From: Tritonibacter litoralis
GTDB lineage: Bacteria; Pseudomonadota; Alphaproteobacteria; Rhodobacterales; Rhodobacteraceae
Direction: 5' to 3'
Assembly: GCF_009496005.1 (NCBI RefSeq)
Contig: NZ_WIBF01000001.1
Span: forward strand, 372,001 to 436,000
Length of the DNA: 64,000 nt
Positions 46,225-55,602 of the stretch are shown here, piece after piece. The notes beneath the pieces were generated by a model. That model was not told where the DNA came from. It made no database searches and was given only the letters and a program-made list of their open reading frames with translations. A program made the translations under genes and the position numbers. How positions within the stretch are numbered: the first letter of the stretch is position 1; every line of letters starts with the position of its first letter.

Positions 46225-47064
46225 ACGGCACGAAAGTTCAACATTTGCCGAAAAGCACCTGACAACTATGTCCAGTCCGGCGCTTTTCTTGAGATTGCGG
46301 ATGTGCTGCTTTACGGGCTACGCGACCTTGGGCATGAGGCCGAGATTCAGGTCAACAGCACAGATCCCTCTGCCCGGAACATTATGATTGGTGTTTACCT
46401 GTTGTCGGCGGATGTTGCCAGCCAGCTTCCCAGCGACACAATCATCTTGAACACCGAACAATTGGGTGGCGTCTACAGCGATTGGAACGAGAACATCTTG
46501 AACTGGTTCTCCAACGATTTCACGCTGTGGGATTACAGCGACAGCAACGTCGGCTACCTTCAGGACTTTGGTGTTAAGCGGGTGGAAAAGCTCAAACTGG
46601 GCTATCAGGAAGAACTGAACCGCATTCAGCTGCAACAGGAGAAACCTGTGGACGTGTTGTTTTACGGCTGCCTGAATGAACGCCGTAAAGCAGCGCTTCT
46701 GGAGCTTGAGGCACAAGGTCTCAAGGTCAAGTTTTTGCATGGCGTCTTTGGCAACGCGCGGGACGAATGGATCGCCCGGTCGCGTTTGGTGTTAAACCTA
46801 CACTATTTTGACTCTGAGATTTTTGAGATTGTTCGAGTTTTTTATTTGATGACCAATGGGATACCCGTTGCCAGCGAATTGAATCCAACAACAAAAATGG
46901 ACGATTTCTATCGCCAAGGGCTTTTATGCGCGCCATACGATCAGTTGTCGGATCAAGTTGTCGAACTGTTGGAAGACAAAGACGCGTTGACCACGCTGGG
47001 GGCCACAGCACAAGAGACCATCATGCAGCGCCCGCAGTCCGAGTTGCTGCGCGAAATCATGTAG
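46225..47064 (+). CDS. Glycosyltransferase-like protein, start codon abnormal
   Basis: About 279 residues if begun at ACG 46225. The protein-like frame is open and conserved-looking from the codon after the sulfotransferase stop: RKFNICRKAPDNYVQSG, then AFLEIADVLLYGLRDLGHE. Yet it has no ATG, GTG or TTG before GTG 46303, which lies inside that region. The C-terminal half resembles family GT1/GT4-like surface glycosyltransferases: DVLFYGCLNERRKAALLEL, LHGVFGNARDEWIARSRLVLNLHYFD, and a terminal sugar-nucleotide-type ARxVEVLEdp-like segment. Possibilities: ACG (one base from ATG) or ATT at 46243 is used, the start was lost, or the stop splits a former fusion. Confidence 0.65.
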   Translation, partial: TARKFNICRKAPDNYVQSGAFLEIADVLLYGLRDLGHEAEIQVNSTDPSARNIMIGVYLLSADVASQLPSDTIILNTEQLGGVYSDWNENILNWFSNDFTLWDYSDSNVGYLQDFGVKRVEKLKLGYQEELNRIQLQQEKPVDVLFYGCLNERRKAALLELEAQGLKVKFLHGVFGNARDEWIARSRLVLNLHYFDSEIFEIVRVFYLMTNGIPVASELNPTTKMDDFYRQGLLCAPYDQLSDQVVELLEDKDALTTLGATAQETIMQRPQSELLREIM

Positions 47065-47145
47065 TTCCTTTCCCGGTTTGGGCGTGTTTCATCTTGACCC
47101 TCCTTGTTTGTGAGGCTTTGGTGCGCTCCAAGGGGAGCCTGACGC

Positions 47146-48012
47146 GTGGACAAGACACTTCTAAAGACAATCGCCTGGATGACGGGCACGATCATCTCGT
47201 TCTCGGTTATGGCCGTGGCGGGGCGCGAAATCAGCGCGGTGCATGACACGTTTGAGATTATGGCGTTTCGCAGCATCGCAGGATTTGCGCTGGTTGCGGC
47301 CGCTTTGACGGTGACAGGGCAATGGAAAACCGTTTCCCGATCGAACTTGAGAACCCATGCCTTTCGCAATGTGTTTCACTTCACCGGTCAAAACCTTTGG
47401 TTTTTTGCAATAGCCATCGCACCACTGGCGCAGGTTTTTGCTCTGGAGTTCACCTCCCCCTTGTGGGCTATCTTTTTGGCACCTCTGTTTCTGGGGGATC
47501 GGATCACGCGGGTTCAGCTGACTTCTGCCATGATCGGTTTTGTCGGCGTCTTGATGGTGACCCGCCCTGGCGTCGGCGAAATGACCTGGGGCGTGCCGAC
47601 CGCAGCGGCTTCGGCTGTTTTCTTTGCGCTCACAGGGCTTTTGACCAAACGGCTCACCCGTGTGGAAAGTGTGGCGTCGATTATGTTCTGGCTGACCTTG
47701 ATGCAAATGGTGCTGGGCGCGGTTGGTGCGGGGTTTGACGGCCAGGTCACCTGGCCCACAGCTGAGACCTGGCCGTGGCTGGTGCTGATCGGCGTCGGCG
47801 GCGTTTGCGCGCATTTCTGCCTGTCCAGCGCCCTGGCCTTATCTCCGGTTGCGGTTGTGATGCCGATTGATTTTACCCGCCTGCCCGCAATCGCAGTTGT
47901 TGGCGCGTTTCTTTATGGCGAAGTCCTGGATTTCTGGATTATCTGCGGTGCTGCCGTGATTTTTGCAGGAAACTACTTGAACATTATGTCTTCGCGCCCC
48001 CAAAAGACGTAA
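47146..48012 (+). CDS. DMT-superfamily (EamA) transporter
   Basis: 288 residues with about ten membrane helices forming two EamA repeats. The start is GTG 47146. Helix-end motifs typical of the family include FEIMAFRSIAGFALV, FTSPLWAIFLAPLFLGDRIT, and in the second repeat SPVAVVMPIDFTRLPAIAVVGAFLYGE. Substrate is unknown; such carriers export amino acids, nucleosides or other metabolites. It is 81 bases after the glycosyltransferase-like gene and may be a separate unit. Confidence 0.87.
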   Translation: MDKTLLKTIAWMTGTIISFSVMAVAGREISAVHDTFEIMAFRSIAGFALVAAALTVTGQWKTVSRSNLRTHAFRNVFHFTGQNLWFFAIAIAPLAQVFALEFTSPLWAIFLAPLFLGDRITRVQLTSAMIGFVGVLMVTRPGVGEMTWGVPTAAASAVFFALTGLLTKRLTRVESVASIMFWLTLMQMVLGAVGAGFDGQVTWPTAETWPWLVLIGVGGVCAHFCLSSALALSPVAVVMPIDFTRLPAIAVVGAFLYGEVLDFWIICGAAVIFAGNYLNIMSSRPQKT

Positions 48013-48127
48013 CGAAACATTTACAAAACATATCTCTTTACCTTGGGTTAGCGTTGATCGCCGCAGTTTGGTCGAAATACCTTCACGAAACGGCTCCCCA
48101 AAAGGTTGCCGTATAGGGAGGAAAACA

Positions 48128-49249
48128 ATGAAAAAGACCATGCTCGGCGCGTTTGTGCCGACACTTCTTGTGCAGCTTGCGTCCGTCGATCCGGCCGCAG
48201 CTGCCGGGCTCGATCGCACAAACCAACCCATTGGCATCCTGTTTGAAGAAGGAAACTATGTTGAGTTTTCCTTTGGCCGCACGGATCCCACCGGCCATGG
48301 CACAGATGCCACTTTTGGTACTGACACAGGCGACACATTGGGTGGGTTCAACCTGCCGGGTGCAGGGCTGAAGCTGCAATTGACCGAACAGCTGTCGGCT
48401 GCGCTGATCTATGACAAGCCGTGGGGCGCCAATACTGCTTTTCCCGGCGTCGTCGGCAACACAACTTCAATGCTGGGTGGCACGCGGGCTTTTGCGGATT
48501 CGGACGCCATCACCGGGATCCTGCGCTATAAGTTCAACGAAAACTGGAGCGTCCACGGCGGGATCCGCTATCAAGAGATTTCAGGCGACATCACCCTCAG
48601 CGGGCTCGCCTATGGGCCGGCCAATGGCTACAGCGTCTCGCTTGACCGCGATGGCGGCACCGGTTGGCTGGTGGGTGGTGCCTATGAGCGCCCCGACATC
48701 GCCATGCGTCTGGCCGTGACCTATAACTCCGAAGTGGACCACAATTTCCAGACCACTGAACGCACCGCGCTTGGCGTTGTAAATGGCACGGTCACCCGGC
48801 CTGCCACCACGGCGCAATCGGTAAATGTGGATTTCCAAACCGGGATTGCCCCCAAAACCCTACTGCTGGCGAACGTGCGATGGGCGGATCATTCGGTCAC
48901 CGATTTGGTGCCACCAGCGCTAGGCGGGGATCTGATCAACCTGGATAATTCGGTGACCTATTCCATCGGTGTGGCCCGCCGGTTCAATGAAAACTGGGTG
49001 GGGTCCTTGTCGTTTTCCTATGACAATGTGGAAGGCGACAACATTGTCTCGCCGCTCTCTCCGGTTCATGGGCATCAGGCGATTACCCTGGGTGTGCGGT
49101 ATGAAAAGGACAATATGCGCATCTCTGGCGGCATCCGCTACACCAAGCTCGGCAATGCGCTGGCCGCCCCCCGCGGCGGCACGGTTCGGGCCAGTTTTGA
49201 AGACAGCGATGCTGTAAGCCTTGGCTTTAAGGTTGGGTTTTCCTTCTAA
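48128..49249 (+). CDS. FadL/OmpP1-family outer membrane transport protein
   Basis: 373 residues. A signal peptide (MKKTMLGAFVPTLLVQLAS...AAAAG) precedes a beta-barrel with alternating strands and a C-terminal strand ending in Phe (KVGFSF), the outer-membrane assembly signal. The FadL-like N-terminal part has GLDRTNQPIGILFEEGNYVEFS. Such proteins let hydrophobic compounds such as long-chain fatty acids cross the outer membrane. The ATG at 48128 has a GAGGAAAAC site. A 12-base-pair hairpin follows. Confidence 0.88.
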   Translation: MKKTMLGAFVPTLLVQLASVDPAAAAGLDRTNQPIGILFEEGNYVEFSFGRTDPTGHGTDATFGTDTGDTLGGFNLPGAGLKLQLTEQLSAALIYDKPWGANTAFPGVVGNTTSMLGGTRAFADSDAITGILRYKFNENWSVHGGIRYQEISGDITLSGLAYGPANGYSVSLDRDGGTGWLVGGAYERPDIAMRLAVTYNSEVDHNFQTTERTALGVVNGTVTRPATTAQSVNVDFQTGIAPKTLLLANVRWADHSVTDLVPPALGGDLINLDNSVTYSIGVARRFNENWVGSLSFSYDNVEGDNIVSPLSPVHGHQAITLGVRYEKDNMRISGGIRYTKLGNALAAPRGGTVRASFEDSDAVSLGFKVGFSF

Positions 49250-49260
49250 GAGCAGCGCGG

Positions 49261-49294
49261 GGCCAGTTGCGATTTTCAAGTGTCGCAGCTGGCC
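49261..49294 (+). terminator. Hairpin downstream of the FadL-like gene
   Basis: GGCCAGTTGCGA pairs with TCGCAGCTGGCC (one G-T wobble) around a 10-base loop. There is no T run, so termination would be weak or the structure protects the transcript end. Confidence 0.45.
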
Positions 49295-49357
49295 AAGCAT
49301 TGACCCAAACCTCTGCGCTGGATAGCAAGTCCTGAGACCAACAGGAACGACCAGCCG

Positions 49358-50221
49358 ATGCTTTACCCCACAGCCCAATCCTGGCGCGACGCGCCAAACA
49401 AGCGGATCTTATTCTTTGGCATGTCCGGTCTGGGCAAGACCTATGTGTCCAACGTCCTGCGCAGCGCGGGCACGTGGTTCCATTATTCCATCGATTACCG
49501 GATCGGCACCCGGTACATGGGCGAGTTTATCGCCGACAATGCCAAAGCAGAGGCGATGAAAGTGCCGTTTCTGCGCGAATTGTTGCTGTCCGACTCGATC
49601 TACATCGGTTCCAACATCAGCTTTGAAAACCTGACCCCGGTCGCGGCCTATCTGGGCAAGCCCGGCAATCCCGAACTGGGTGGTCTGCCGATGGAAGAAT
49701 ACGCCAAACGCCAGGAACAATTCCGGCAGGCTGAGATTCGCGCCTTGATGGATACGGAGTATTTCATCACCCGCTCGCAAACCCTGTATGACTACCCGAA
49801 TTTCATTTGCGACAGCGGCGGGTCCATCTGTGAATGGGTGGATGCCACTGATCCCAATGATCCCATCCTGACAGAGCTGTCCAAACAGACGTTGATGATC
49901 TGGATCAAGGGAGATGACGCCCACACCGAAGAGCTGGTGCGTCGCTTTGACCGCGCGCCCAAACCGATGTCGTATCAGCCAGAATTTCTGGAACGGGCCT
50001 GGACCACCTATCTGGATCAACACAACCTGACCGAGGACCGCGTCAATCCGGATGATTTTATCCGCTGGACCTATGCCCAGGCGCTGGCCCATCGTCAGCC
50101 GCGGTATCAGGCCATGGCTGAAAACTGGGGCGTCACGGTTACCGCAGATGAAATAAGTCAGGTAAAAACTGCGATGGATTTCGAGAGTTTGATCGCCAAA
50201 GCTCTTGAGAGACGCGGCTAG
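49358..50221 (+). CDS. P-loop ATPase/kinase-like protein, function unknown
   Basis: 287 residues. A Walker A motif, FGMSGLGKTYVS, is at about residues 20-32, followed by a likely Walker-B-type segment in YPNFICDSGGSICEW. The overall sequence is conserved-looking, soluble and without signal peptide. It resembles small ATPases annotated only as 'ATPase' in Roseobacter genomes; a kinase acting on a small molecule is possible. It stands between the FadL-like gene and metA without a clear operon link. No function should be assumed. Confidence 0.7.
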   Translation: MLYPTAQSWRDAPNKRILFFGMSGLGKTYVSNVLRSAGTWFHYSIDYRIGTRYMGEFIADNAKAEAMKVPFLRELLLSDSIYIGSNISFENLTPVAAYLGKPGNPELGGLPMEEYAKRQEQFRQAEIRALMDTEYFITRSQTLYDYPNFICDSGGSICEWVDATDPNDPILTELSKQTLMIWIKGDDAHTEELVRRFDRAPKPMSYQPEFLERAWTTYLDQHNLTEDRVNPDDFIRWTYAQALAHRQPRYQAMAENWGVTVTADEISQVKTAMDFESLIAKALERRG

Positions 50222-50269
50222 CCTGCCTATTTTCCGGTCTCTAATCGAATCCAAAAGGACCGCATTCCC

Positions 50270-51208
50270 ATGCCCATCAAGATCCCATCCGATCTACCTG
50301 CCTTTGACGTTCTGACGAACGAGGGCGTGATGGTCATGTCGCCGGATCAAGCGGCCCGGCAGGATATTCGCCCGATCCGGATTGCGCTTTTGAATCTGAT
50401 GCCGAAAAAGATCCAGACGGAGAACCAGTTTGCCCGTCTGATCGGGGCCACCCCGTTGCAGATCGAACTGTCGCTGATCCGGATGACGGAGCATAAGACG
50501 AAAAACACTGCCGCAGCGCATATGGCCGAATTCTATCGCCCGTTCCAAGAGGTAAAAGATCAGAAGTTTGATGGTCTGATCATCACCGGCGCGCCCATTG
50601 AACATCTGCCATTTGAGGACGTTACCTATTGGGACGAACTGCGCGAAATCTTTGATTGGACCCAGACCAATGTGCATTCCACCTTTGGTGTGTGCTGGGG
50701 CGGCATGGCGATGATCAATTATTTCCACGGGGTCAAGAAGCACCTTTTGGATGCCAAATACTTTGGCTGCTATCGCCACCAGAACCTGCACCCGGCGTCG
50801 CCTTATTTGCGTGGGTTTTCAGATGATTGCGTAATTCCCGTCAGCCGCTGGACCGAGATGCGCCAGGATGAGATCAACGCCCGCCCCGGCCTGCGGACCC
50901 TGCTGGGCAGTGCCGAGGTTGGCCCCTGTCTGGTCGAAGATCCGGCGCATCGTGCGCTTTATATCTTTAACCACTTTGAATACGACAGTGACACGCTGAA
51001 ACAGGAATATGACCGGGACGTTGCAAGCGGCACGCCGATTGACGTGCCGATGAACTATTACCCGGATGATGACCCGACACAGGCGCCGATGAACCGCTGG
51101 CGCAGCCATGCGCATCTGCTTTATGGCAATTGGATCAGTGAGATTTATCAGACCACGACATTTGATCTGTCCAAAATCGGCCAGGAAAGCACGGACCTGC
51201 GGGCGTAG
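50270..51208 (+). CDS. metA: Homoserine O-acetyltransferase (MetA family, acetyl-CoA type)
   Basis: 312 residues of the MetA family, first step of methionine synthesis. The nucleophile Cys is in [12 protein letters not shown], the His-Glu pair is in FNHFEYD. The position that sets acyl-CoA choice, the residue after ITGAPI, is Glu here ([12 protein letters not shown]). In Bacillus cereus MetA this Glu marks acetyl-CoA use, where E. coli has Gly and uses succinyl-CoA. Hence acetyl-homoserine is the likely product although many databases call such genes succinyltransferases. It stands alone with an AAAGGACC site before the ATG. Confidence 0.93.
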   Translation: MPIKIPSDLPAFDVLTNEGVMVMSPDQAARQDIRPIRIALLNLMPKKIQTENQFARLIGATPLQIELSLIRMTEHKTKNTAAAHMAEFYRPFQEVKDQKFDGLIITGAPIEHLPFEDVTYWDELREIFDWTQTNVHSTFGVCWGGMAMINYFHGVKKHLLDAKYFGCYRHQNLHPASPYLRGFSDDCVIPVSRWTEMRQDEINARPGLRTLLGSAEVGPCLVEDPAHRALYIFNHFEYDSDTLKQEYDRDVASGTPIDVPMNYYPDDDPTQAPMNRWRSHAHLLYGNWISEIYQTTTFDLSKIGQESTDLRA

Positions 51209-51288
51209 ACACCAGCCTTGACGCCGCGGGGTTTCCCTTCCTGCGCGGCTTGGTCTATGCTTGGGCCTTGAAAACAGGAGGTTTTACC

Positions 51289-52158
51289 ATGTCCCTGCCG
51301 TTTGATGGTGCGATCAGCAACTACTACAAAAACGAAGCCCCCAAAGAGGTGCACAAGGCGATCAAAACGGCGGCAAAAGGAAAGATCCTGAACCCGTCAT
51401 ACCCCTATGATGAACGGATGCCCCGCAAAGCCTATGAAAAGGCGATTGAAGGCCTTCAGATCGAATTGGTCAAAATGCAGGCCTCGATCAAGGCGCGCGG
51501 GAAACGGGTTGCCATTGTGCTGGAAGGCCGCGACGCCGCCGGAAAAGGCGGTACAATCAAGCGGTTTCGCGAAAACCTGAACCCGCGTGGGGCGCGGGTT
51601 GTGGCCCTGCCCAAACCGACGGATGCAGAAAAGACGCAATGGTACTTCCAACGCTACATCGCACATCTGCCGTCAGCCGGAGAAATTACATTTTTTGACC
51701 GCAGTTGGTACAATCGCGGTGTGGTCGAAAAAGTGTTTGGCTTTTGTACCGATCAGGAACGGGAGCGCTTTTTTCACCAGGTCCGCGGTTTTGAAGAGGC
51801 GCTGGTGGATGACGGGATCAAACTGTTCAAATTCTGGCTTAATGTTGGCCGCGCTGAACAGCTACGCCGGTTCATGGACCGTGAAAACGATCTGTTGAAA
51901 CAGTGGAAGCTCAGCCCCGTAGATGTAAACGGTCTGGCCAAGTGGGACGATTATACCAAAGCGATCCAGGAGACGCTGGACCGCAGCCATTCGTTGGTTG
52001 CGCCCTGGACGATTGTGCGATCAGACGACAAACGCCGTGCGCGGCTGGCAGCGATCTGCACGGTGCTGGGCCAGGTGGAATATGACAACAAGGACGAAAG
52101 CGCACTGGGGTTTTGTGATGCGCTGATCTGTGGTGGGCCGGACCTCTGGGATGGCTAA
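51289..52158 (+). CDS. ppk2: Polyphosphate kinase 2
   Basis: 289 residues. Catalyses phosphate transfer between polyphosphate and nucleoside di- or monophosphates. Walker A is [16 protein letters not shown], the lid region carries [17 protein letters not shown] and Walker B is [11 protein letters not shown], followed by [12 protein letters not shown]. The single-domain length points to class I PPK2, which favours NDP to NTP. The ATG at 51289 has a CAGGAGG site; an in-frame ATG at 51250 is not used. The TetR gene begins 8 bases before its stop. Confidence 0.94.
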   Translation: MSLPFDGAISNYYKNEAPKEVHKAIKTAAKGKILNPSYPYDERMPRKAYEKAIEGLQIELVKMQASIKARGKRVAIVLEGRDAAGKGGTIKRFRENLNPRGARVVALPKPTDAEKTQWYFQRYIAHLPSAGEITFFDRSWYNRGVVEKVFGFCTDQERERFFHQVRGFEEALVDDGIKLFKFWLNVGRAEQLRRFMDRENDLLKQWKLSPVDVNGLAKWDDYTKAIQETLDRSHSLVAPWTIVRSDDKRRARLAAICTVLGQVEYDNKDESALGFCDALICGGPDLWDG

Positions 52159-52768
52159 ACGCGGCTACCACCACGGCAATCTGCGCCAGGCGCTGGTGGA
52201 AGCGGCGTTGCAACTGGTTGAAATCAAAGGACCAACGGGGTTCACCCTTTCTGAAGCGGCCAAGCTAGCAGGGGTGACGCCGGCAGCCGTCTATCGCCAT
52301 TTCGAGGGGCGCGAGGATCTGATTGCCGAGGCCGCGCGGCAGGGCTTTGCCATGTTTGCCGATCTGATGCAGCACGCTTATGACAAGTATCAACCCTCGG
52401 CGCTGGCTGCCTTCGAAGCGACGGGGCGCGCTTATCTGGCGTTTGCACGAAAACATCCGGGCCATTACATCGCGATGTTTGAAAGCGGGATTTCAGTTAA
52501 TCGCACGCCGGAACTGGCCGAGGCCGCCGCCCGTGCCCGTGCCATTCTGGAACGCGCTGCCAGTGATCTGAGCCAACATATCCCCGAAGACAAACGCCCG
52601 CCGGCTTCGATGTTTTCCGCCCATATCATGGCCATGAGCCATGGTGTGGTCGAGCTGTTTGCCCGCAACGCCCCCGGCGCAACCGCCCCTTTTGCGCCCG
52701 AGGACCTGCTGGAAAGCGGGATCGGCATTTACCTGCGCGGATTGGGATTGATCGATCCGGATCAGTGA
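52151..52768 (+). CDS. TetR/AcrR-family regulator with WHG-type ligand domain
   Basis: 205 residues. The N-terminal TetR HTH is clear: [32 protein letters not shown]. The ligand domain has the sequence pattern of the WHG subgroup ([20 protein letters not shown]). Ligand and targets are unknown. The start at 52151 ([15 protein letters not shown]) overlaps the ppk2 end by 8 bases, so the regulator is expressed with ppk2 and may control polyphosphate use. An in-frame ATG at 52130 inside ppk2 is less likely. Confidence 0.87.
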   Translation: MAKRGYHHGNLRQALVEAALQLVEIKGPTGFTLSEAAKLAGVTPAAVYRHFEGREDLIAEAARQGFAMFADLMQHAYDKYQPSALAAFEATGRAYLAFARKHPGHYIAMFESGISVNRTPELAEAAARARAILERAASDLSQHIPEDKRPPASMFSAHIMAMSHGVVELFARNAPGATAPFAPEDLLESGIGIYLRGLGLIDPDQ

Positions 52769-52777
52769 AATCTGACC

Positions 52778-53842
52778 TCAGCGCGGAAAACGTGGGCGCG
52801 TGACAGGTTCGCCCAATGGTTTGACCACTTGCACCATATCCACCTGACCAAGTCCTTTTAAATCCTCAGCCCCTAACGCATCGGTGCGAAACTCATCCGC
52901 CAGCGCCTCCTCCATGGATTGCGGCGCGACAATTGTCATCGGGTCCGCGTGGACCTGCAACCGTGCGGCCAAATTCACTGCGGGACCAAAGACGTCATAG
53001 ACATATTTCTGCACCCCAACCACAGAGCCCACAACCGCACCGCAGGCCAGCCCCACCCGCGCGTGCCATTTATGCGGGTGGCTCAGATTGCGCCGCTCCA
53101 GATACCGCAGGAACCGTGTCGCGCAATGTGCCACTGCGGTGGCATGGTCGGGATTTGCTTCGGGCATGCCTGAAACCGCCAAATAGGCATCCCCAATTGT
53201 CTTAATCCGCTCGCATCCAAATTGTTCGACGATACGGTCAAAGGCGGTAAAGATGTCGTTCAGCTCTCCGAGGGTCACCGTGGGATCGGTCCGCGCGGCA
53301 AAATCGGTGAAGTTGACAAAATCCAGCATCACCACTGAGACCTGCGGGTAAAGCTGTGGGGTCACCACGCCAAAGGTTTTGAACTCCTCATAGACGCAGC
53401 GGGGCATCAGGTTTAACAGCAGACGCTCCACCCGTTCCTTTTCCCGCTCCAACGCACGCGTGTTGCGTTCCACCATGGTGGAATAGCTGTCGATCATGCT
53501 TTCCAATTCACGAATGCGCGTGATGTTTTGACACTCCACCACCAACAGCGGATCACCGGCTTCGCGGGTGACAGAAATATTGATAGCAAAGACCAATGTG
53601 CGGCGTTTGCGTTTAATCTTCACCTCGGATGAGAAGCGAAGACCATTGGTATCCAAATCGCTCAGATCCGCGTCTTGCAACGCCTCGATAACTTCGGTCA
53701 GCTTTGCCGTTTCACCGGGCGTGCCGAACCATTCCGCAAAGGGTTGGTTGTGAAACACAAAGGTCAGGTCCCGCGCCCGCACCAAGGCGACACCTACCCC
53801 AATGGCGCGCAACAGCTGTTCGTTGATCGAGGCAATGCTCAT
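52778..53842 (-). CDS. Class III adenylate cyclase with PAS-like N-terminal domain
   Basis: 354 residues, soluble. Residues about 8-108 form a PAS-like sensor; about 112-145 are a coiled-coil linker that leads into the typical LLLNLMPRCVYEEF. The catalytic domain (about 165-345) has the metal-binding Asp pair D174 (VVMLDFVNFTDF) and D218 (IKTIGDAY), and purine-recognition K214 with D283 (YVYDVFGPAVNLAAR). The K/D pair favours ATP as substrate; transition-state N290 and R294 are also present. The start overlaps the globin stop by four bases (ATGA), so both proteins are made together. The arrangement suggests control of cyclic nucleotide synthesis by a haem gas sensor. Confidence 0.9.
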   Translation of the reverse strand: MSIASINEQLLRAIGVGVALVRARDLTFVFHNQPFAEWFGTPGETAKLTEVIEALQDADLSDLDTNGLRFSSEVKIKRKRRTLVFAINISVTREAGDPLLVVECQNITRIRELESMIDSYSTMVERNTRALEREKERVERLLLNLMPRCVYEEFKTFGVVTPQLYPQVSVVMLDFVNFTDFAARTDPTVTLGELNDIFTAFDRIVEQFGCERIKTIGDAYLAVSGMPEANPDHATAVAHCATRFLRYLERRNLSHPHKWHARVGLACGAVVGSVVGVQKYVYDVFGPAVNLAARLQVHADPMTIVAPQSMEEALADEFRTDALGAEDLKGLGQVDMVQVVKPLGEPVTRPRFPR

Positions 53843-54207
53843 GCGGCAGAGCGGGCCACGATGACTCCGCGTTTGGTTTCAACCGCTTGCAACGCGATGT
53901 CAATGTCGCCTTCATCCATCCCGTGCAGCAAAAGCGCCTCACGCAACAGCGCGCCGATCTCGTCAAACTCTGCATGGCTGATGTTGAGATGATGATGCAC
54001 GGCCCGCAGCCGCTCATCTCCATACGAGGCAGGCCCGCCCAGCAGTGACGACATGAATTTGGTCTGATGATCGATCAGACGGGGCATGTCGATGTCTTCG
54101 AAATGATGCCCCACCAGGTCTGAATCAAGCACCAACTCATAAAAAGTGATGACAACGCGGCTCACCGTTTTAAAGCCGCCGTATTTTTCGTAAAGGCTAG
54201 TGGCCAT
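53839..54207 (-). CDS. Group 1 truncated haemoglobin-like protein
   Basis: 122 residues with the two-over-two globin pattern: LYEKYGGFKTVSRVVITFYELVLDSD, HHFEDIDMPRLIDHQTKF, then SSLLGGPASYG. The proximal haem His is H71 by alignment to the AHxxLxI motif (VHHHLNIS). Truncated haemoglobins bind O2, NO or CO. This gene is the first of a two-gene unit with the cyclase, sharing an ATGA overlap, so it probably supplies the cyclase with gas or redox information. A direct interaction is inferred, not shown. Length is normal for the class. Confidence 0.87.
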   Translation of the reverse strand: MATSLYEKYGGFKTVSRVVITFYELVLDSDLVGHHFEDIDMPRLIDHQTKFMSSLLGGPASYGDERLRAVHHHLNISHAEFDEIGALLREALLLHGMDEGDIDIALQAVETKRGVIVARSAA

Positions 54208-54309
54208 CTAAAACACCGAAACTCAGGAAAAACACATAATCCGAGTATAGGGCCGTTTCACTTTATTGGATACTGACCATACGATAGCCTCACAGTGCCC
54301 GCGATCGAC

Positions 54310-54337
54310 AAAAAAAAAAGCCCGCACGTGGCGGGCT
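54310..54337 (-). terminator. Rho-independent terminator of the rplM-rpsI unit
   Basis: On the minus strand, AGCCCGC pairs with GCGGGCT around a 5-base loop, followed by a run of nine or more T. It ends the ribosomal protein transcript. Confidence 0.92.
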
Positions 54338-54369
54338 CTTTCGAAAATCTTTGCCGTGAACGCCAGCGA

Positions 54370-54855
54370 TTAACGCTTGGAGAACTGGAAGGAACGACGC
54401 GCTTTGCGGCGGCCGAATTTCTTACGTTCAACAACACGGCTGTCGCGTGTCAGGAAGCCAGCGGCTTTCAATGCGCCACGCAGCGAGGGTTCGTACAGCT
54501 GCAGCGCCTTGGAGATGCCGTGCTTGACCGCGCCCGCTTGGCCGGACAGACCGCCGCCTTTTACGGTTGCGTATACGTCAAACTCGCCTTCAACACCCGC
54601 AACGCCAAACGGCTGGCGTACGATCAGCTGCAGAACGGGACGGGCAAAATACTTGCTCATCTCTTTGCCGTTCACTTCGATCTTGCCGGAACCCGGCTTG
54701 ATCCAAACGCGGGCCACAGCGTCTTTACGCTTGCCGGTGGCATAGGAACGGCCCAGCTCGTCACGGACCGGCTCACGCGGTGCCAGCTCTTCGACGGTGG
54801 TTTCAACGCCTGCAACGGCGCTCAGCTCTTCAAGAGTAGTGATCTGATCAGCCAT
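54370..54855 (-). CDS. rpsI: 30S ribosomal protein uS9
   Basis: 161 residues. The core begins at [20 protein letters not shown], with the conserved GKRK. The rest matches uS9: [21 protein letters not shown], and the C-terminal [23 protein letters not shown] that reaches into the decoding centre. About 35 extra N-terminal residues are usual in alphaproteobacteria. Co-transcribed with rplM, 5 bases apart. Confidence 0.97.
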   Translation of the reverse strand: MADQITTLEELSAVAGVETTVEELAPREPVRDELGRSYATGKRKDAVARVWIKPGSGKIEVNGKEMSKYFARPVLQLIVRQPFGVAGVEGEFDVYATVKGGGLSGQAGAVKHGISKALQLYEPSLRGALKAAGFLTRDSRVVERKKFGRRKARRSFQFSKR

Positions 54856-54860
54856 TGATA

Positions 54861-55319
54861 TTAGCTCCGGGTGTTTTTCTTGTTCATGGACTTAACGTCC
54901 AGAACTTCGGGGCTCTGTGCGTCGTGGCCGTGCTCGGTGCCGGCATAGATGCGCAGGTTGGTCATTTGCTTGCGGGACAGGCGGTTGCCTGGCAGCATGC
55001 GCTTGACCGCTTGGAACACAACGCGCTCCGGATGTGCACCTTCCAGGATCTCCTGTTTGGTGCGCGACTTGATGCCGCCCGGGTGGCCGGTGTGCCAGTA
55101 GAATTTCTCGTCACGTTTCTTGCCGGTCATTTGGATTTTGTCGGCGTTGATCACGATGACGTTGTCGCCCATATCCATATTCGGAGTAAAGGACGGCTTG
55201 TGCTTGCCACGCAGACGCATGGCGACGATCGAGGCAAGACGGCCCAGCACCACGCCCTCGGCGTCGATGATGATCCACTTCTTCTCGATGTCTGCTGGTG
55301 TAGCAGAGAAGGTTTTCAT
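54861..55319 (-). CDS. rplM: 50S ribosomal protein uL13
   Basis: 152 residues. Typical patterns are [56 protein letters not shown] and [21 protein letters not shown]. Complete length for the class. It leads the rplM-rpsI pair, the common bacterial order. Confidence 0.97.
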   Translation of the reverse strand: MKTFSATPADIEKKWIIIDAEGVVLGRLASIVAMRLRGKHKPSFTPNMDMGDNVIVINADKIQMTGKKRDEKFYWHTGHPGGIKSRTKQEILEGAHPERVVFQAVKRMLPGNRLSRKQMTNLRIYAGTEHGHDAQSPEVLDVKSMNKKNTRS

Positions 55320-55602
55320 ATCAGGTCAATCCTGTTTGTCGTGAAGATGCAGCGCAGCGGCCTGCACCTGAATTCGATGGAGGGGGTTTAAGGGCTCTCC
55401 CAACCTCGGTCAATGACAAAAATAATGATTTTATTGTTTGTTTTTATGTGGTTATAATTTAGGTATTATTATACCCCAGAAAATCACCCTGCTCACCCCG
55501 AATTTGGCGTAAAAACCCAAATCGCCCCGGCCGATTGCGCCAAAACGCTTGCTCGGGCCGGGACGGGCTTGTATCACAACGGAGTTTTTGTGGAGAAGCC
55601 CT
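55320..55602. promoter_or_regulatory. AT-rich divergent promoter region ahead of rplM
   Basis: The segment 55413-55490 is far richer in A and T than its surroundings, with TTTTATTGTTTG, TTTTTATG and TATTATTATA stretches. It lies between divergent rplM and the lipoprotein gene and probably holds the ribosomal-protein promoter. Exact -35/-10 boxes are not assigned. Confidence 0.5.
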
